NCBI GenBank assembly: GCA_000961575.1
Contig: LADP01000005.1
Span: 1-64,000, forward strand
Origin: Peptococcaceae bacterium BRH_c8a
Lineage (GTDB): Bacteria; Bacillota; Desulfotomaculia; Desulfotomaculales; Desulfallaceae
Direction: 5' to 3'
DNA: 64,000 nucleotides
The position numbers and the translations under genes are program-made. The notes under the pieces are model-generated. The model saw only the letters and a list, made by a program, of their open reading frames with translations, was not told the DNA's origin and searched no databases. This document shows, piece by piece, positions 7,068 to 15,171 of the stretch (positions are counted from its first letter, which is position 1; each line of letters begins with the position of its first letter).

Positions 7068-8549
7068 TTAACGTGCAGTATCAAGTTCAAAATCAACTTT
7101 GGACAACCTCTCACCCATACTTCTCAATTGCAAAGTAACTCTGTCGTTCTCGGGCATGGGGAAGGAAACCTTGACCTGGTTATCATCAAGCCACTCCATC
7201 CGAATATGCTCCTGCCAGAATTCCTGATCTTTAATACGAAATTCAGGGCGGTAATAATGCGGTGCTTTATCCCCAGTCCCATTAAAACTGAAGTAACAGA
7301 TCAGCTGATTATTCTCTACAGCTGCCTTTTCCAAGATATAAGTAACCGCTTCATAACTAAAAACACCGTTTAATGCTTGTTCCCCCTGGCGGGGACAGTA
7401 CAACTCCATTATTTGTTCCTGTTCCGGGAAAAGGTATAGGTATAGCGGCGGCGAGGTCAGCTTTAATTCCCTGGCCGACGGGTCTACGGGTTCGAAGTGG
7501 AACGTACCTGTAATCCCACCCGTTACCGGGTCAGTTTGGGTGCGGGTTTCATTGAGCTTGATTCTTTTACCGTTGGTTTCGTCAATAAGGTCCGCCCAGT
7601 GACCGGGTAAGAAGGCACCATATTCTTTAATCATCGGTGCCGGCGGGGTGCTGCTACCCCGGCTTTCCGCGCTGGTAGGCCCATTGGGTCCCATAACGGT
7701 ATACATGGGAGGATCGAGCCCAATGCCCACACCGGCTATTGACGGATCCTGCGGCCAGCGCACCCGGAAAAAAACAATGCTTTCGGAAAGGCCCAGCACC
7801 GCCCGATCTAGGGCCACTTCTACCGGTGCTATGGTTTTTTTCAGGTTGGGGTAAAACTCCCTGGTATTTTGAGCCACTATAGTAGGGTCAACCGGTATTT
7901 CAAACAACGTTTCCCCCGGCATTTGGCCGGTGTTAAAGGAAAGGGTTAATTGCTGTGCATCCAGATTAATCGGTTCCAAGTCATACATAAAATATTTGCC
8001 CTGTATACCCCTGCCGCCGCGTGGATCATAATGCACACCTTTATCGTCGACCATGTTGATAAGGATATTGCTATCTCCCTCCAGACGCGGTTCGACATTG
8101 TAAAAAACGGTGGTCCGGGCTGAATCCAGCAAAATTTTATCCACTGCAACAGTATAGGGGCCTAATTTTTTGGATTGGTTTACCTCGGTGAAGAGATTCA
8201 TCTGCTTGGCCTGTTGGAATGACGGGTCTCGCAGAGCCATATTTCGCCCCGCCTGGTATGAGGCGTAGGCGATGGTAGACGCAGTAAAGACTATACAGGC
8301 CATAAAAACCGCTACCACCCGGCGCACTCGGCCCCAAGCTTTATCTATACCGGCTCCGGAAGAAGTTTTGCCTTCGTCCGGTATGACCAGAACAGGCTGC
8401 TGGCATTCATTGAGCAGGTTCCGGCAAGATGCGCATTCTGCAAGATGATGTTCAACCATCTCCAAAGAAGCATCACTGGCCACACCGTCTGCGTATAGTG
8501 GCAAAAGATCTTTAATTATTTCGCATTCATACTTAGTCATGGTCATCAC
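7068..8549 (-). CDS. Membrane-anchored zinc-finger anti-sigma factor
   Basis: This 493-residue protein should hold the ECF sigma factor encoded just upstream. The N-terminus carries the ZAS zinc-binding pattern H35-x3-C39-x2-C42 (HHLAECASC) with Cys9 as a further ligand. A membrane segment follows at about residues 75-95 (VVAVFMACIVFTASTIAYAS). The remaining 400 residues are predicted outside the cell and are beta-rich, resembling the DUF4179/DUF5643-type sensor regions of Bacillus anti-sigma proteins; that match is by eye. The start overlaps the sigma gene by 17 bases, with several ATGs available (MMTMT), which implies translational coupling. The external domain is presumably the signal input. 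Confidence 0.85.
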   Translation of the reverse strand: MMTMTKYECEIIKDLLPLYADGVASDASLEMVEHHLAECASCRNLLNECQQPVLVIPDEGKTSSGAGIDKAWGRVRRVVAVFMACIVFTASTIAYASYQAGRNMALRDPSFQQAKQMNLFTEVNQSKKLGPYTVAVDKILLDSARTTVFYNVEPRLEGDSNILINMVDDKGVHYDPRGGRGIQGKYFMYDLEPINLDAQQLTLSFNTGQMPGETLFEIPVDPTIVAQNTREFYPNLKKTIAPVEVALDRAVLGLSESIVFFRVRWPQDPSIAGVGIGLDPPMYTVMGPNGPTSAESRGSSTPPAPMIKEYGAFLPGHWADLIDETNGKRIKLNETRTQTDPVTGGITGTFHFEPVDPSARELKLTSPPLYLYLFPEQEQIMELYCPRQGEQALNGVFSYEAVTYILEKAAVENNQLICYFSFNGTGDKAPHYYRPEFRIKDQEFWQEHIRMEWLDDNQVKVSFPMPENDRVTLQLRSMGERLSKVDFELDTAR

Positions 8550-9048
8550 CTGCTAGTTGTTTATATAGTTGTAGAAATTTTTGCTTGGCCCGGAAAAGGG
8601 TTACCCGCGCTGTTGCCGGGGATTTATCCAGTATGGCCCCTATTTCATCAAAAGATAACCCTTCCAGTTCCCTTAGAATAATCACCGTCCGATAATCCAC
8701 AGGCAGCTTATCAAGGGTCAGCCGTACTAGTCGCCAGTTTTCCCTTACCTCCAGATGCCGGGCCGGATCGTTTGTATTGTTCGCGTCAGGAATATCATGT
8801 TTAAGCGGCAGATTGCGCTCTACCGGACGGCCCCGCAAGTGTCCGGTATAGACATAATAGGCTATGCCAAATAACCAGGTGGACAGGGTAGATTCACCTC
8901 GGAAACCTTTTAGGGATACAAATGCCCGGCAAAAGGTTTCCTGGGTTAACTCATCCGCCAGGTGATAGTCCCCGCCCATGCGGTATAAATATCGGAAAAT
9001 CGATACTCTATACCGCTGATAAAGTTTTTCTATAGTTGACATGGCCAT
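8533..9048 (-). CDS. ECF-type RNA polymerase sigma factor
   Basis: This 171-residue sigma factor has a clear region 2 (IFRYLYRMGGDYHLADELTQ, with ETFCRAFVSLKGFRGESTLSTWLFGIAYY) and a clear region 4 (LPVDYRTVIILRELEGLSFDEIGAILDKSPATARVTLFRAKQKF). It should direct RNA polymerase to stress or envelope promoters once released from the anti-sigma factor whose gene overlaps its 3' end. AGGAGCG lies about 10 bases before the ATG. Upstream (9139-9275) there is a terminator hairpin and a second structured stretch, and the promoter was not located with confidence. It heads a minus-strand cluster running down to 5743. Confidence 0.92.
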   Translation of the reverse strand: MAMSTIEKLYQRYRVSIFRYLYRMGGDYHLADELTQETFCRAFVSLKGFRGESTLSTWLFGIAYYVYTGHLRGRPVERNLPLKHDIPDANNTNDPARHLEVRENWRLVRLTLDKLPVDYRTVIILRELEGLSFDEIGAILDKSPATARVTLFRAKQKFLQLYKQLAGDDHD

Positions 9049-9138
9049 ATTCCAAGACGCTCCTGGTTATTGGTGTCTAATTACAGTAAATTGTTACAGT
9101 AGTTTGCATTAGTAATGATTTTTTTTGCACAAAAAAAC

Positions 9139-9171
9139 AGAGATACTTTCTACGTTAAATATCTCTTTTTT
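9139..9171. terminator. Terminator hairpin, T run on both strands
   Basis: AGAGATA / TATCTCT form a stem with a T run on each side: CTTTTTT on the plus strand and GTTTTTTTG on the minus strand. On the minus strand it would end transcription from the small gene at 9368-9601 before the sigma operon starts. Confidence 0.6.
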
Positions 9172-9230
9172 GCGTATAACCTATCTTTTGTTTTTGAGGA
9201 CCCCCAAGGAGTACATATAAAGGCCCCATG

Positions 9231-9275
9231 AGCTGGTCAGGGTGCCAGCAAAGCTGGACCAGTGAGCATCACCCT
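9231..9275. other. Overlapping alternative stem-loops
   Basis: CTGGTC (9233) can pair with GACCAG (9257), enclosing CCAGC-aaa-GCTGG. Alternatively AGGGTG (9239) can pair with CACCCT (9270). The pairings are partly exclusive, as expected for a regulatory RNA switch or an old terminator. No gene of known type is tied to it. Confidence 0.35.
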
Positions 9276-9367
9276 AAAACGGTTTTATCGGCATTTTGAT
9301 CGACTATAAATAGCCTGTTAATTTACTTAATACGCATTAAATTTATGATAGGGCCAGTTTTTGAAAA

Positions 9368-9601
9368 TTATTTAGTTGAATTAAGTATTTCACTGGCTTT
9401 ATGAACATCTTCTAACCGGACTAAAATGTGATATGTTGTAGCAAAACCATAGCCTCCACCGTGGCCTCCACCAGAGCTAAACATTTCTGTTTTCATCCTT
9501 AGGTTATTATTTAATAACCTTCCTTTTACTTTGGCATATTTTTCGATGTTTTGAGTGGAGTAGATAATTTCCCATTTTGTCTGTAATAAGTCTCTAATCA
9601 A
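9368..9601 (-). CDS. DUF2007-like small protein
   Basis: This is a 77-residue protein. The pattern WEIIYSTQNIEKYAKVKGRL, a Gly/His-rich loop (SSGGGHGGGYGF), then TYHILVRLEDVHKASEIL resembles the DUF2007 'signal transducing' family: a small alpha/beta fold in which a substrate-like loop joins two strand-helix units. The biological role of the family is not established. The only in-frame start upstream is TTG 9601, and it lacks a good ribosome site, so the true start is uncertain. Confidence 0.6.
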   Translation of the reverse strand: MIRDLLQTKWEIIYSTQNIEKYAKVKGRLLNNNLRMKTEMFSSGGGHGGGYGFATTYHILVRLEDVHKASEILNSTK

Positions 9602-9886
9602 TTTTTTTAAGGGGAAAATGATAACATACCCCCATTTCCCGAAGTTATGTTTTTAGAATTCACTCTCACCACGACATTCCTCACCGCACGCTAGCTGGCC
9701 GGCCACAAACAGTACCGGTATGACTATGGAAATAAACATAATAGTATAGTTATAAATCACAGAAAAAGTTGTTCCGAGCCAGGCATTTAATAGGAAAAAG
9801 GGGTAGGCCCAGGTTAGGGATAAAAAAATCTCAACCCCAACAGAATTACTATAGCGGTTTATTACCCATTTCGGCCTCCATACCTA
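9602..9886. other. Gap without recognised gene
   Basis: No supported gene. The only notable sequence is a GC-rich patch around 9675-9720 with no clear reading frame. From 9887 the duplicated LytTR-system promoter begins. Confidence 0.5.
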
Positions 9887-10205
9887 CCACTACCAAAAGC
9901 CATATCATTGGTTAATTTATCTATAGAATAAACCCCGGATAAGAATTTTTTAACCCCATTTCCCCCAAATGCCCTTTTTGCGCCCCAAAATGCATAAAAG
10001 AAGAAAGGTTATTTATGTCAAATATAGTACAATAAAGAGGAAGAGGTGTTTAAACTGGGCCTAGGATTGCAAGATGTTATGGCCCTGTCCCAGCGGCAGA
10101 AGTCGACCATTGGTTGGCCCCATTTGGCCGTTTGGACTGGTTTAACCATCTATCTCTAGCTCAAGCTTAAACCCAACCAGGTTGCTAACCAGTGAGGTGA
10201 ATGTT
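9887..10205 (+). pseudogene. Decayed, internally deleted copy of the 13764 promoter and gene
   Basis: Bases 9887-10050 repeat the promoter region 13597-13755 almost base for base, including CCCCCAAATGC, CGCCCCAAAATGC, the TATAGTACAAT stretch and GGAAGAGGTGT. The sequence then jumps to the 3' end of the membrane gene: 10055-10205 matches 14091-14242 (LGLGLQDVMALS, then GWPHLAVW). About 320 bases of the gene are missing, and a TAG at the YLYHK position breaks the frame. It is the remnant of a second copy of this signalling operon, lying directly before the peptidase gene. Confidence 0.85.
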
Positions 10206-10280
10206 GTTACCATAGAAGGGAACATTTATGTAGGTTGTTAGAAGGTATTTAAAAAAATCTTTAAAGAAGGTGACCTAGAT

Positions 10281-11459
10281 ATGATACTCGTGGATAAAAC
10301 TACAAGGTTAAAAAAATTTCAAATAAGACTACGCCAGTTGGGAATTGACTCGGCCATATTAATTCATTCAAGAGATGTGTTTTACTATTGTGGGACTGCT
10401 CAACCTAGTATTCTACTAGTTACACCTAATGATTATTATCTTATAGTCCGAAGGGCACTTGATTTTGTGTTAAATGAAATATGGATAGACCCACACAAAG
10501 TTATTGCGTCTGGTAGTTTTAAAGAAGCTTTATCTAAATTGAAAGAATTAGGAGTAGAAAATGGTAAACTGGGTTTAGAAACGGATATAATTCCAGCTGA
10601 ATTGTTTTTTAAAATCAGTCAAATATTCATTGATTATACACCTGTAAATGTTTCTGAAGAGATATTAATACAAAGGATGACCAAGGACGAAGAGGAAATT
10701 GAGTTAATTAAAACTGCCAGTAACATAATGAAAGCTGGTCACCAGAGAGCTCTTGATGTACTATCGGAAGGGATTACCGAATTAGAACTTGCAGCTGAAA
10801 TAGAATGTGCTCATAGAAAAGCCGGGCATGAGGGGGTCTTATCTATGAGAAATTTTGATTTTTATATTAGTCGTGGCCCACTTTCTTCCGGTGAAAACCT
10901 ATTTAAGGTTAGCGGGTTTGCCAATACCATTACCGGGATAGGCCTTAGCCCTGCTATACCTGCTGGGCCATCTTTAAGAAAAATTAGAAAAGGCGATACA
11001 GTAATAGTAGATATACCTACATGTTACCAGGGATACCATTGTGATGAGACACGTACATATGTTTTAGGGGAACCTGCCGCGGAAGTTAGGTCGTTATTTA
11101 AATCCCTTAAGGAAATATCAGATAACGTCCTTTATTCTCTAAAAGAAGGGGTCAAATGTAGTGATTTATTTAATACAGCCTATACCAGTGCTTGTCGCTT
11201 AGGGGTAAATGATTACTTTTTAGGGTTAAGCCCCAAAAAGGGCAATTTCATTGGTCACGGAATAGGACTGGATGCAAATGAACCTCCTGTACTATTCGCA
11301 AAATCAAACTTTGCATTAAGAAAAAATTTCGTAATTACTATAGAAATTCATTTGACACACCCTAAATACGGTGCGGTTAAATTAGAAGATATGGTTTTGA
11401 TTAAAGAAAACGGGCATGAGATTATATCAGTTACCGAGAGGGATTTGTTTGTAATTTGA
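10281..11459 (+). CDS. M24-family (Xaa-Pro type) metallopeptidase
   Basis: This 392-residue protein has the two-part layout of prolidase/aminopeptidase P: an N-terminal creatinase-like domain (about 1-130) and a C-terminal pita-bread metallopeptidase domain. All five metal ligands are visible: Asp in VIVDIPTCYQGYHCDETR (two of them), His in GHGIGLDANEPP, Glu in TIEIHL and Glu in KLEDMVLI. The enzyme should remove an N-terminal residue before proline using a dinuclear metal centre, acting in the cytoplasm on short peptides. GAAGGTGA lies 8 bases before the ATG. It stands alone and is followed by a terminator at 11626. The decayed signalling-gene copy upstream may have left its promoter to it. 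Confidence 0.9.
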   Translation: MILVDKTTRLKKFQIRLRQLGIDSAILIHSRDVFYYCGTAQPSILLVTPNDYYLIVRRALDFVLNEIWIDPHKVIASGSFKEALSKLKELGVENGKLGLETDIIPAELFFKISQIFIDYTPVNVSEEILIQRMTKDEEEIELIKTASNIMKAGHQRALDVLSEGITELELAAEIECAHRKAGHEGVLSMRNFDFYISRGPLSSGENLFKVSGFANTITGIGLSPAIPAGPSLRKIRKGDTVIVDIPTCYQGYHCDETRTYVLGEPAAEVRSLFKSLKEISDNVLYSLKEGVKCSDLFNTAYTSACRLGVNDYFLGLSPKKGNFIGHGIGLDANEPPVLFAKSNFALRKNFVITIEIHLTHPKYGAVKLEDMVLIKENGHEIISVTERDLFVI

Positions 11460-11625
11460 TTCTTAATAAGACGTCCAGCAATAGACTTATTAGATGTCCA
11501 CGAATTGATAGTGACTTAACTGGTTTGCCGGAACTGACATGGCCATATTTAAAAATATCAATCCTATGTAGCATGATGGTAGATAGCTCGTTAATTAAGA
11601 TATGTGTATTTTTTAGTATAAATCC

Positions 11626-11664
11626 CCCGTCCGGGAAGATTTCTCAGGCGGGCTCTTTTCTTTG
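11626..11664 (+). terminator. Rho-independent terminator
   Basis: CCCGTC pairs with GGCGGG (one G-T pair) and CTCTTTTCTTT follows. It lies 170 bases after the peptidase stop. Confidence 0.55.
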
Positions 11665-11856
11665 AAAACAAATTACTAATTTCAATCAAGCCCCTTAAGT
11701 TACAATGCTACTTGTATTTTATTCTTTGCAATACCCGATCTGTTCACCAATATAATTTGCTATGACCATAAAAAGCCTTGTGATAAAAATCATTATTAAG
11801 AAAACGTTTATAAATCTTAAAATATAATGTACTGTTTAGCCATGTATATGTCCTCC

Positions 11857-12375
11857 CTAACACCCTTTGTCTACCGCCCGATTGTTTCGCCAATAAGCTA
11901 GGAGCGCGACCAGGAGGATGGCGGGTATAATTAGGTTTGTGAGCTGTATGAAATAATAAAAATATGTAGGTGGTTGTAAAGCTATCTTTCCGACAAGGTA
12001 AAAAGTATAGGACAGAATATTGTTTATAATCATGATGATGTCAAGGGAAGCCTGCAGAACCGAAAAGGCCAAAAGGCTTTTCAGCAATAAATCATCGCCG
12101 GCTTTAAGCTCTGCTTCAGAATAACAACTGCGTATATAAAGAGACCGGCGCCAAAACCCAATAGAAGGGTGTGGGTGGAAGGGGGATTTAAGCTTTATGT
12201 ACCACCGCCAGGCCAAAAGAGCGGCGGCAACATAAAAAACGTCGGGTAATGGTCTTAGCATAAAGGATATATCCCTTATGTAGAATGAAACCCCCTTCAC
12301 CTGCAAAATTACCGAAATAGCCGCGCTAATTATTACGAAGGGTACAATGCCACTCCACTTTTTTAATCTGTTCAT
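11857..12375 (-). CDS. Multi-pass membrane protein, unknown function
   Basis: This 172-residue protein has four to five hydrophobic segments, among them PFVIISAAISVILQVKG near the start and LIIPAILLVALLAYW near the end. The central loop is charged (KLKSPFHPHPSIGFWRRSLY). I recognise no family. It is the last of three minus-strand membrane-protein genes (13478 down to 11857), only 22 bases after the previous one, so it is probably cotranscribed. Confidence 0.65.
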   Translation of the reverse strand: MNRLKKWSGIVPFVIISAAISVILQVKGVSFYIRDISFMLRPLPDVFYVAAALLAWRWYIKLKSPFHPHPSIGFWRRSLYIRSCYSEAELKAGDDLLLKSLLAFSVLQASLDIIMIINNILSYTFYLVGKIALQPPTYFYYFIQLTNLIIPAILLVALLAYWRNNRAVDKGC

Positions 12376-12397
12376 AGCTTTTGCCTACTATCTTGAT

Positions 12398-12850
12398 TTA
12401 TTTGGCGGTTTCCTGAAGTTCTTTGGTTATTGATTTTGTGATTAATACTCCAGACAAAATGCTTATTGCAATATGACAATCAGATGAAAGCATTATTTTT
12501 ATGAAGATACTAAAAGGTGTCTTAAACGAACCAAAACCATACCACGTTAACCATTGTATAGGGGGTATTAAACTGATAGCCAGAAGTGCGATGCTAAAAA
12601 TAAACAAGGGCTTGTTTAAATGAATTTTGCCTGATAAGGCTTTCAGCGCTTGTTTCAATTCTATCAGGATACCAAATAGGAAAAAAAGAATAAAATAAAT
12701 AATACTTTGGGTTAATAATTTCTCAACGTTTATCCTTTTAGCTGATATTTGTATTTGTTCATGCATCCATGTTGTAGATACGAGCAAGGCCAATCCCAAT
12801 ATTCCAAGAGTAATAATGAAAAATAACTGTTTTCTAATCACTATATTCAT
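12398..12850 (-). CDS. Multi-pass membrane protein, unknown function
   Basis: This 150-residue protein has about four hydrophobic segments: residues 8-26, 47-63, 83-99 and a weaker one near 122-140. It is basic and Ile/Leu-rich, with no recognised motif. A GAGGGG-type site lies 7 bases before the ATG. It is placed between two other small membrane-protein genes in the same direction. A transporter or sensor partner is possible, but nothing in the sequence fixes a role. Confidence 0.65.
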   Translation of the reverse strand: MNIVIRKQLFFIITLGILGLALLVSTTWMHEQIQISAKRINVEKLLTQSIIYFILFFLFGILIELKQALKALSGKIHLNKPLFIFSIALLAISLIPPIQWLTWYGFGSFKTPFSIFIKIMLSSDCHIAISILSGVLITKSITKELQETAK

Positions 12851-13001
12851 AAATTACCCCTCATTTACTTTTAAGTTGCCGGCTCTGCTGAGAGAGACAT
12901 CTTAAAGCCACTCCTTAACCGTCTCCGCTTGCCACTGGTTCAATCATATTTCACTAGGGCCTTCCTAATGTTTAAAACATAGGAGTTAATGATTATTAAG
13001 T

Positions 13002-13478
13002 TTAATGGTAAAATTCCTTGTCATTCGTTACTAAAAAGGTTGCTAATAGAACTTGAATAACAAGCGTGACAGGAATCCCAAACATTACGACAAGCCAATT
13101 ATATGGATCACCGCTTAATATTGTGAGTACAGAACTAACCAAAAAGAAAACGAATGACATGGATATTCCATAAATCCAGCTCAAGTATTTGGTACCCCTT
13201 TTACCAATTAATCTAAACGCAAAGAAACCAAAAACCAGGTTGAAAATAATAAATACTGCTATATTTACCGGGACTATTGAGTACGAATACCCACCAATTA
13301 GATTAGGTAAAATGTGTTCTGGTATAAGTCCCAGTTCTATGCGAATCCTGTCGGTTAACCTGGCTAACCGGTAAAGGACACCGGTTGATAAAGAAACCTC
13401 TAAAACAAATACCGTCAACAACATTGCGAACGAGGAAATTACGAAATTTTTTGTTTCGTGTTTAAAGTCAGTATTCAT
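13002..13478 (-). CDS. Four-segment membrane protein, unknown function
   Basis: This 158-residue protein has four clear hydrophobic segments, starting with FVISSFAMLLTVFVLEVSLS and ending with LVVMFGIPVTLVIQVLLATF. The start was set at ATG 13478 because GGAGG lies 6 bases before it. The frame is open further upstream (to 13532), but that stretch has no such site. The family was not recognised. It is the first of three minus-strand membrane-protein genes and is divergent from the LytTR operon; about 285 bases separate the two starts. Confidence 0.7.
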   Translation of the reverse strand: MNTDFKHETKNFVISSFAMLLTVFVLEVSLSTGVLYRLARLTDRIRIELGLIPEHILPNLIGGYSYSIVPVNIAVFIIFNLVFGFFAFRLIGKRGTKYLSWIYGISMSFVFFLVSSVLTILSGDPYNWLVVMFGIPVTLVIQVLLATFLVTNDKEFYH

Positions 13479-13596
13479 TTGAGCCTCCATTAAAGAAACC
13501 TGGGTAATGAATATTAAGTGATAACACCACAAGTCAAGAAATACCCACCCGGCTGCTTAAAAAGCCAAAGAAGATGCCTAAAATTCTATTCCATTA

Positions 13597-13763
13597 CCAA
13601 CTACCAAAAGCCATATGATTGGTTAATTTATATATATAATAAACCTCGGTAAGCATCTTTTAACCCTATTTCCCCCAAATGCCCTTTTCGCGCCCCAAAA
13701 TGCATAAAAGGGGAAAGGATATTTATGTCAAATATAGTACAATGAAAAGGAAGAGGTGTATAT
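13597..13763 (+). promoter_or_regulatory. LytTR-type promoter region with paired operator boxes
   Basis: Two like-sized boxes, CCCAAATGC (13674-13682) and CCCAAAATGC (13694-13703), are set 20-21 bp apart on the same face of the helix. This is the spacing used by LytTR-domain dimers. They lie upstream of a TATAGT/TACAAT -10 region (13733-13743). Further up, ACCAA (13603) and TTGGT (13619) form an inverted repeat. The whole arrangement is preserved in the copy at 9887-10050, which supports a real function. It should drive the sensor/regulator operon 13764-15870, perhaps autoregulated by its LytTR regulator. Confidence 0.55.
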
Positions 13764-14231
13764 ATGGATAAGGTTCCAATTGTTACACTTATTTTCTATT
13801 CCATACCAGAAAGTTTCCTAATTTTATCTTTTGGGCTAACCATTCAAAAGAAGAAACTAAGTTTTTCGCCCATTTTACTGGCCACCCTAATCTCGGTAGC
13901 AGCCTCTTATTGCGCAAGGTTACTGCCACTGCCCTACGGGATACATACATTTTTAGGCGTATTGACAGTATTCTTAATGTTTCTTTTTATACTGAGATTG
14001 GATCCTAAACAAAGCCTGGTTTCGTCCATTGTTAGCATTGGGGTCTTGGTAGCCCTGGAAAGCGTTATTCTTAGCTATATTCAATTTCAACTGGGCCTGG
14101 GACTGCAGGATGTTATGGCCCTGTCCCCGTGGCAAAAGACGATTATTGGCTGGCCCCATTTGGCCGTTTGGGCTGGTTTAACCACCTATCTCTATCACAA
14201 GCATAAATTCAACCAGGCTATAAGCCAGTGA
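13764..14231 (+). CDS. Membrane protein of LytTR two-component operon
   Basis: This 155-residue protein has about five hydrophobic segments, from IVTLIFYSIPESFLILSFGL through to WPHLAVWAGLTTYLY. It has no catalytic motif that I can see. It is encoded directly before a GHKL histidine kinase that itself has only two membrane segments, so it may supply the missing sensory membrane part. An AgrB-like peptide processor was considered, but no Cys/His pair typical of AgrB is evident. GAAGAGGTG lies 6 bases before the ATG. A decayed second copy of this gene is at 10055-10205. Confidence 0.7.
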   Translation: MDKVPIVTLIFYSIPESFLILSFGLTIQKKKLSFSPILLATLISVAASYCARLLPLPYGIHTFLGVLTVFLMFLFILRLDPKQSLVSSIVSIGVLVALESVILSYIQFQLGLGLQDVMALSPWQKTIIGWPHLAVWAGLTTYLYHKHKFNQAISQ

Positions 14232-14241
14232 GGTGAATGTT

Positions 14242-15096
14242 GTGTCCGGATCTGTGTTTGAAAGCGGACAGATGCACAGGCTTGCTGTAATTTTCCTGTC
14301 GGTAAACCTGCTCATGTTAATCGGAACGAGGGCTTTAAATTATTACAACAACCAGACCAACCTGATGGACCTGCTACTTTCCTCGGCCATAGGCATTAAT
14401 TTCTTTATGGCTCTGGTTTTTTATAGTTGGTTATTGCGTTTTCAGGGCTTTTACACCGAATCACAGACTCAAATAAACAGCCTCCGTTACATGGAAGAAG
14501 CTTTAGACACCATGCGTGGCGAGCGGCATGAATTTATTAATCATCTCCGGGCAATGCAAGGCCTAATAGCAGAAGGAAAGGGCCAAGAGGCCACCGGTTA
14601 CCTTAAAAACGTAGAATCCAGCACGCTTGCCAATGGTCAGCTTTTGAATGTCAATAATCCTTATCTGCGCTCGCTGTTAAAAAATAAAAAACAAGCCCTG
14701 CTGGGGCAGGGGATAGAGCTTACCATCAGCATTAAAAGTAATCTGGACTTTTTTGATCTCCAACCGGTAGCAATCACCACTATCTTTACCAACCTGCTGG
14801 ATAACGCGGCAGAAGCGGCAAAATTAGCGAATAATGAAGTTAATGAAGTTCGATTTGAGGTTCATGAGTTTGAAAACTACTACTGTTTCTTGGTTATCGA
14901 TTCAGGGCCACCCATTCCTCAAGAAACAGCCAGCCGAATATTCGAAAGCGGTTTTTCAACCAAGGGAGACGACAGGGGTTACGGGTTGCCCCTTGTCAGG
15001 CAAGCCCTGGCGGAGTGCCGGGGTAAAGTTGCCTATGACCCGGATACTAAAACCTTTAACGTAATTATTCCCAAGCAAATGCCAAGGATAGATTAA
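14242..15096 (+). CDS. GHKL sensor histidine kinase (AgrC/CitA-like)
   Basis: This kinase of about 284 residues has two N-terminal membrane segments (MHRLAVIFLSVNLLMLIG and GINFFMALVFYSWLL). It also has a Spo0B-type phosphorylation helix with the acceptor His in GERHEFINHLRAMQGL, and an ATPase domain with the N-box NLLDNAAEAA, VIDSGPPIP and GDDRGYGLPLV. It should phosphorylate the LytTR regulator encoded next. Two GTG starts are possible: GTG 14242 is preferred because AGGTGA lies 5 bases before it, while GTG 14233 is one base after the upstream stop. The tight spacing implies translational coupling to the membrane gene. Confidence 0.88.
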   Translation: MSGSVFESGQMHRLAVIFLSVNLLMLIGTRALNYYNNQTNLMDLLLSSAIGINFFMALVFYSWLLRFQGFYTESQTQINSLRYMEEALDTMRGERHEFINHLRAMQGLIAEGKGQEATGYLKNVESSTLANGQLLNVNNPYLRSLLKNKKQALLGQGIELTISIKSNLDFFDLQPVAITTIFTNLLDNAAEAAKLANNEVNEVRFEVHEFENYYCFLVIDSGPPIPQETASRIFESGFSTKGDDRGYGLPLVRQALAECRGKVAYDPDTKTFNVIIPKQMPRID

Positions 15097-15171
15097 TTAT
15101 CGCTGAAGTCGGTTGTTGCGATGCATATGACTTCGGCTTATTTATTTGTCTTATCAGGGGGGGCGGTCTAT

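Noticed and set aside
13764-14231. AgrB-type autoinducer processing protein
   Set aside because: The gene position fits, but no conserved His/Cys catalytic pair is seen and no small autoinducer precursor lies nearby.
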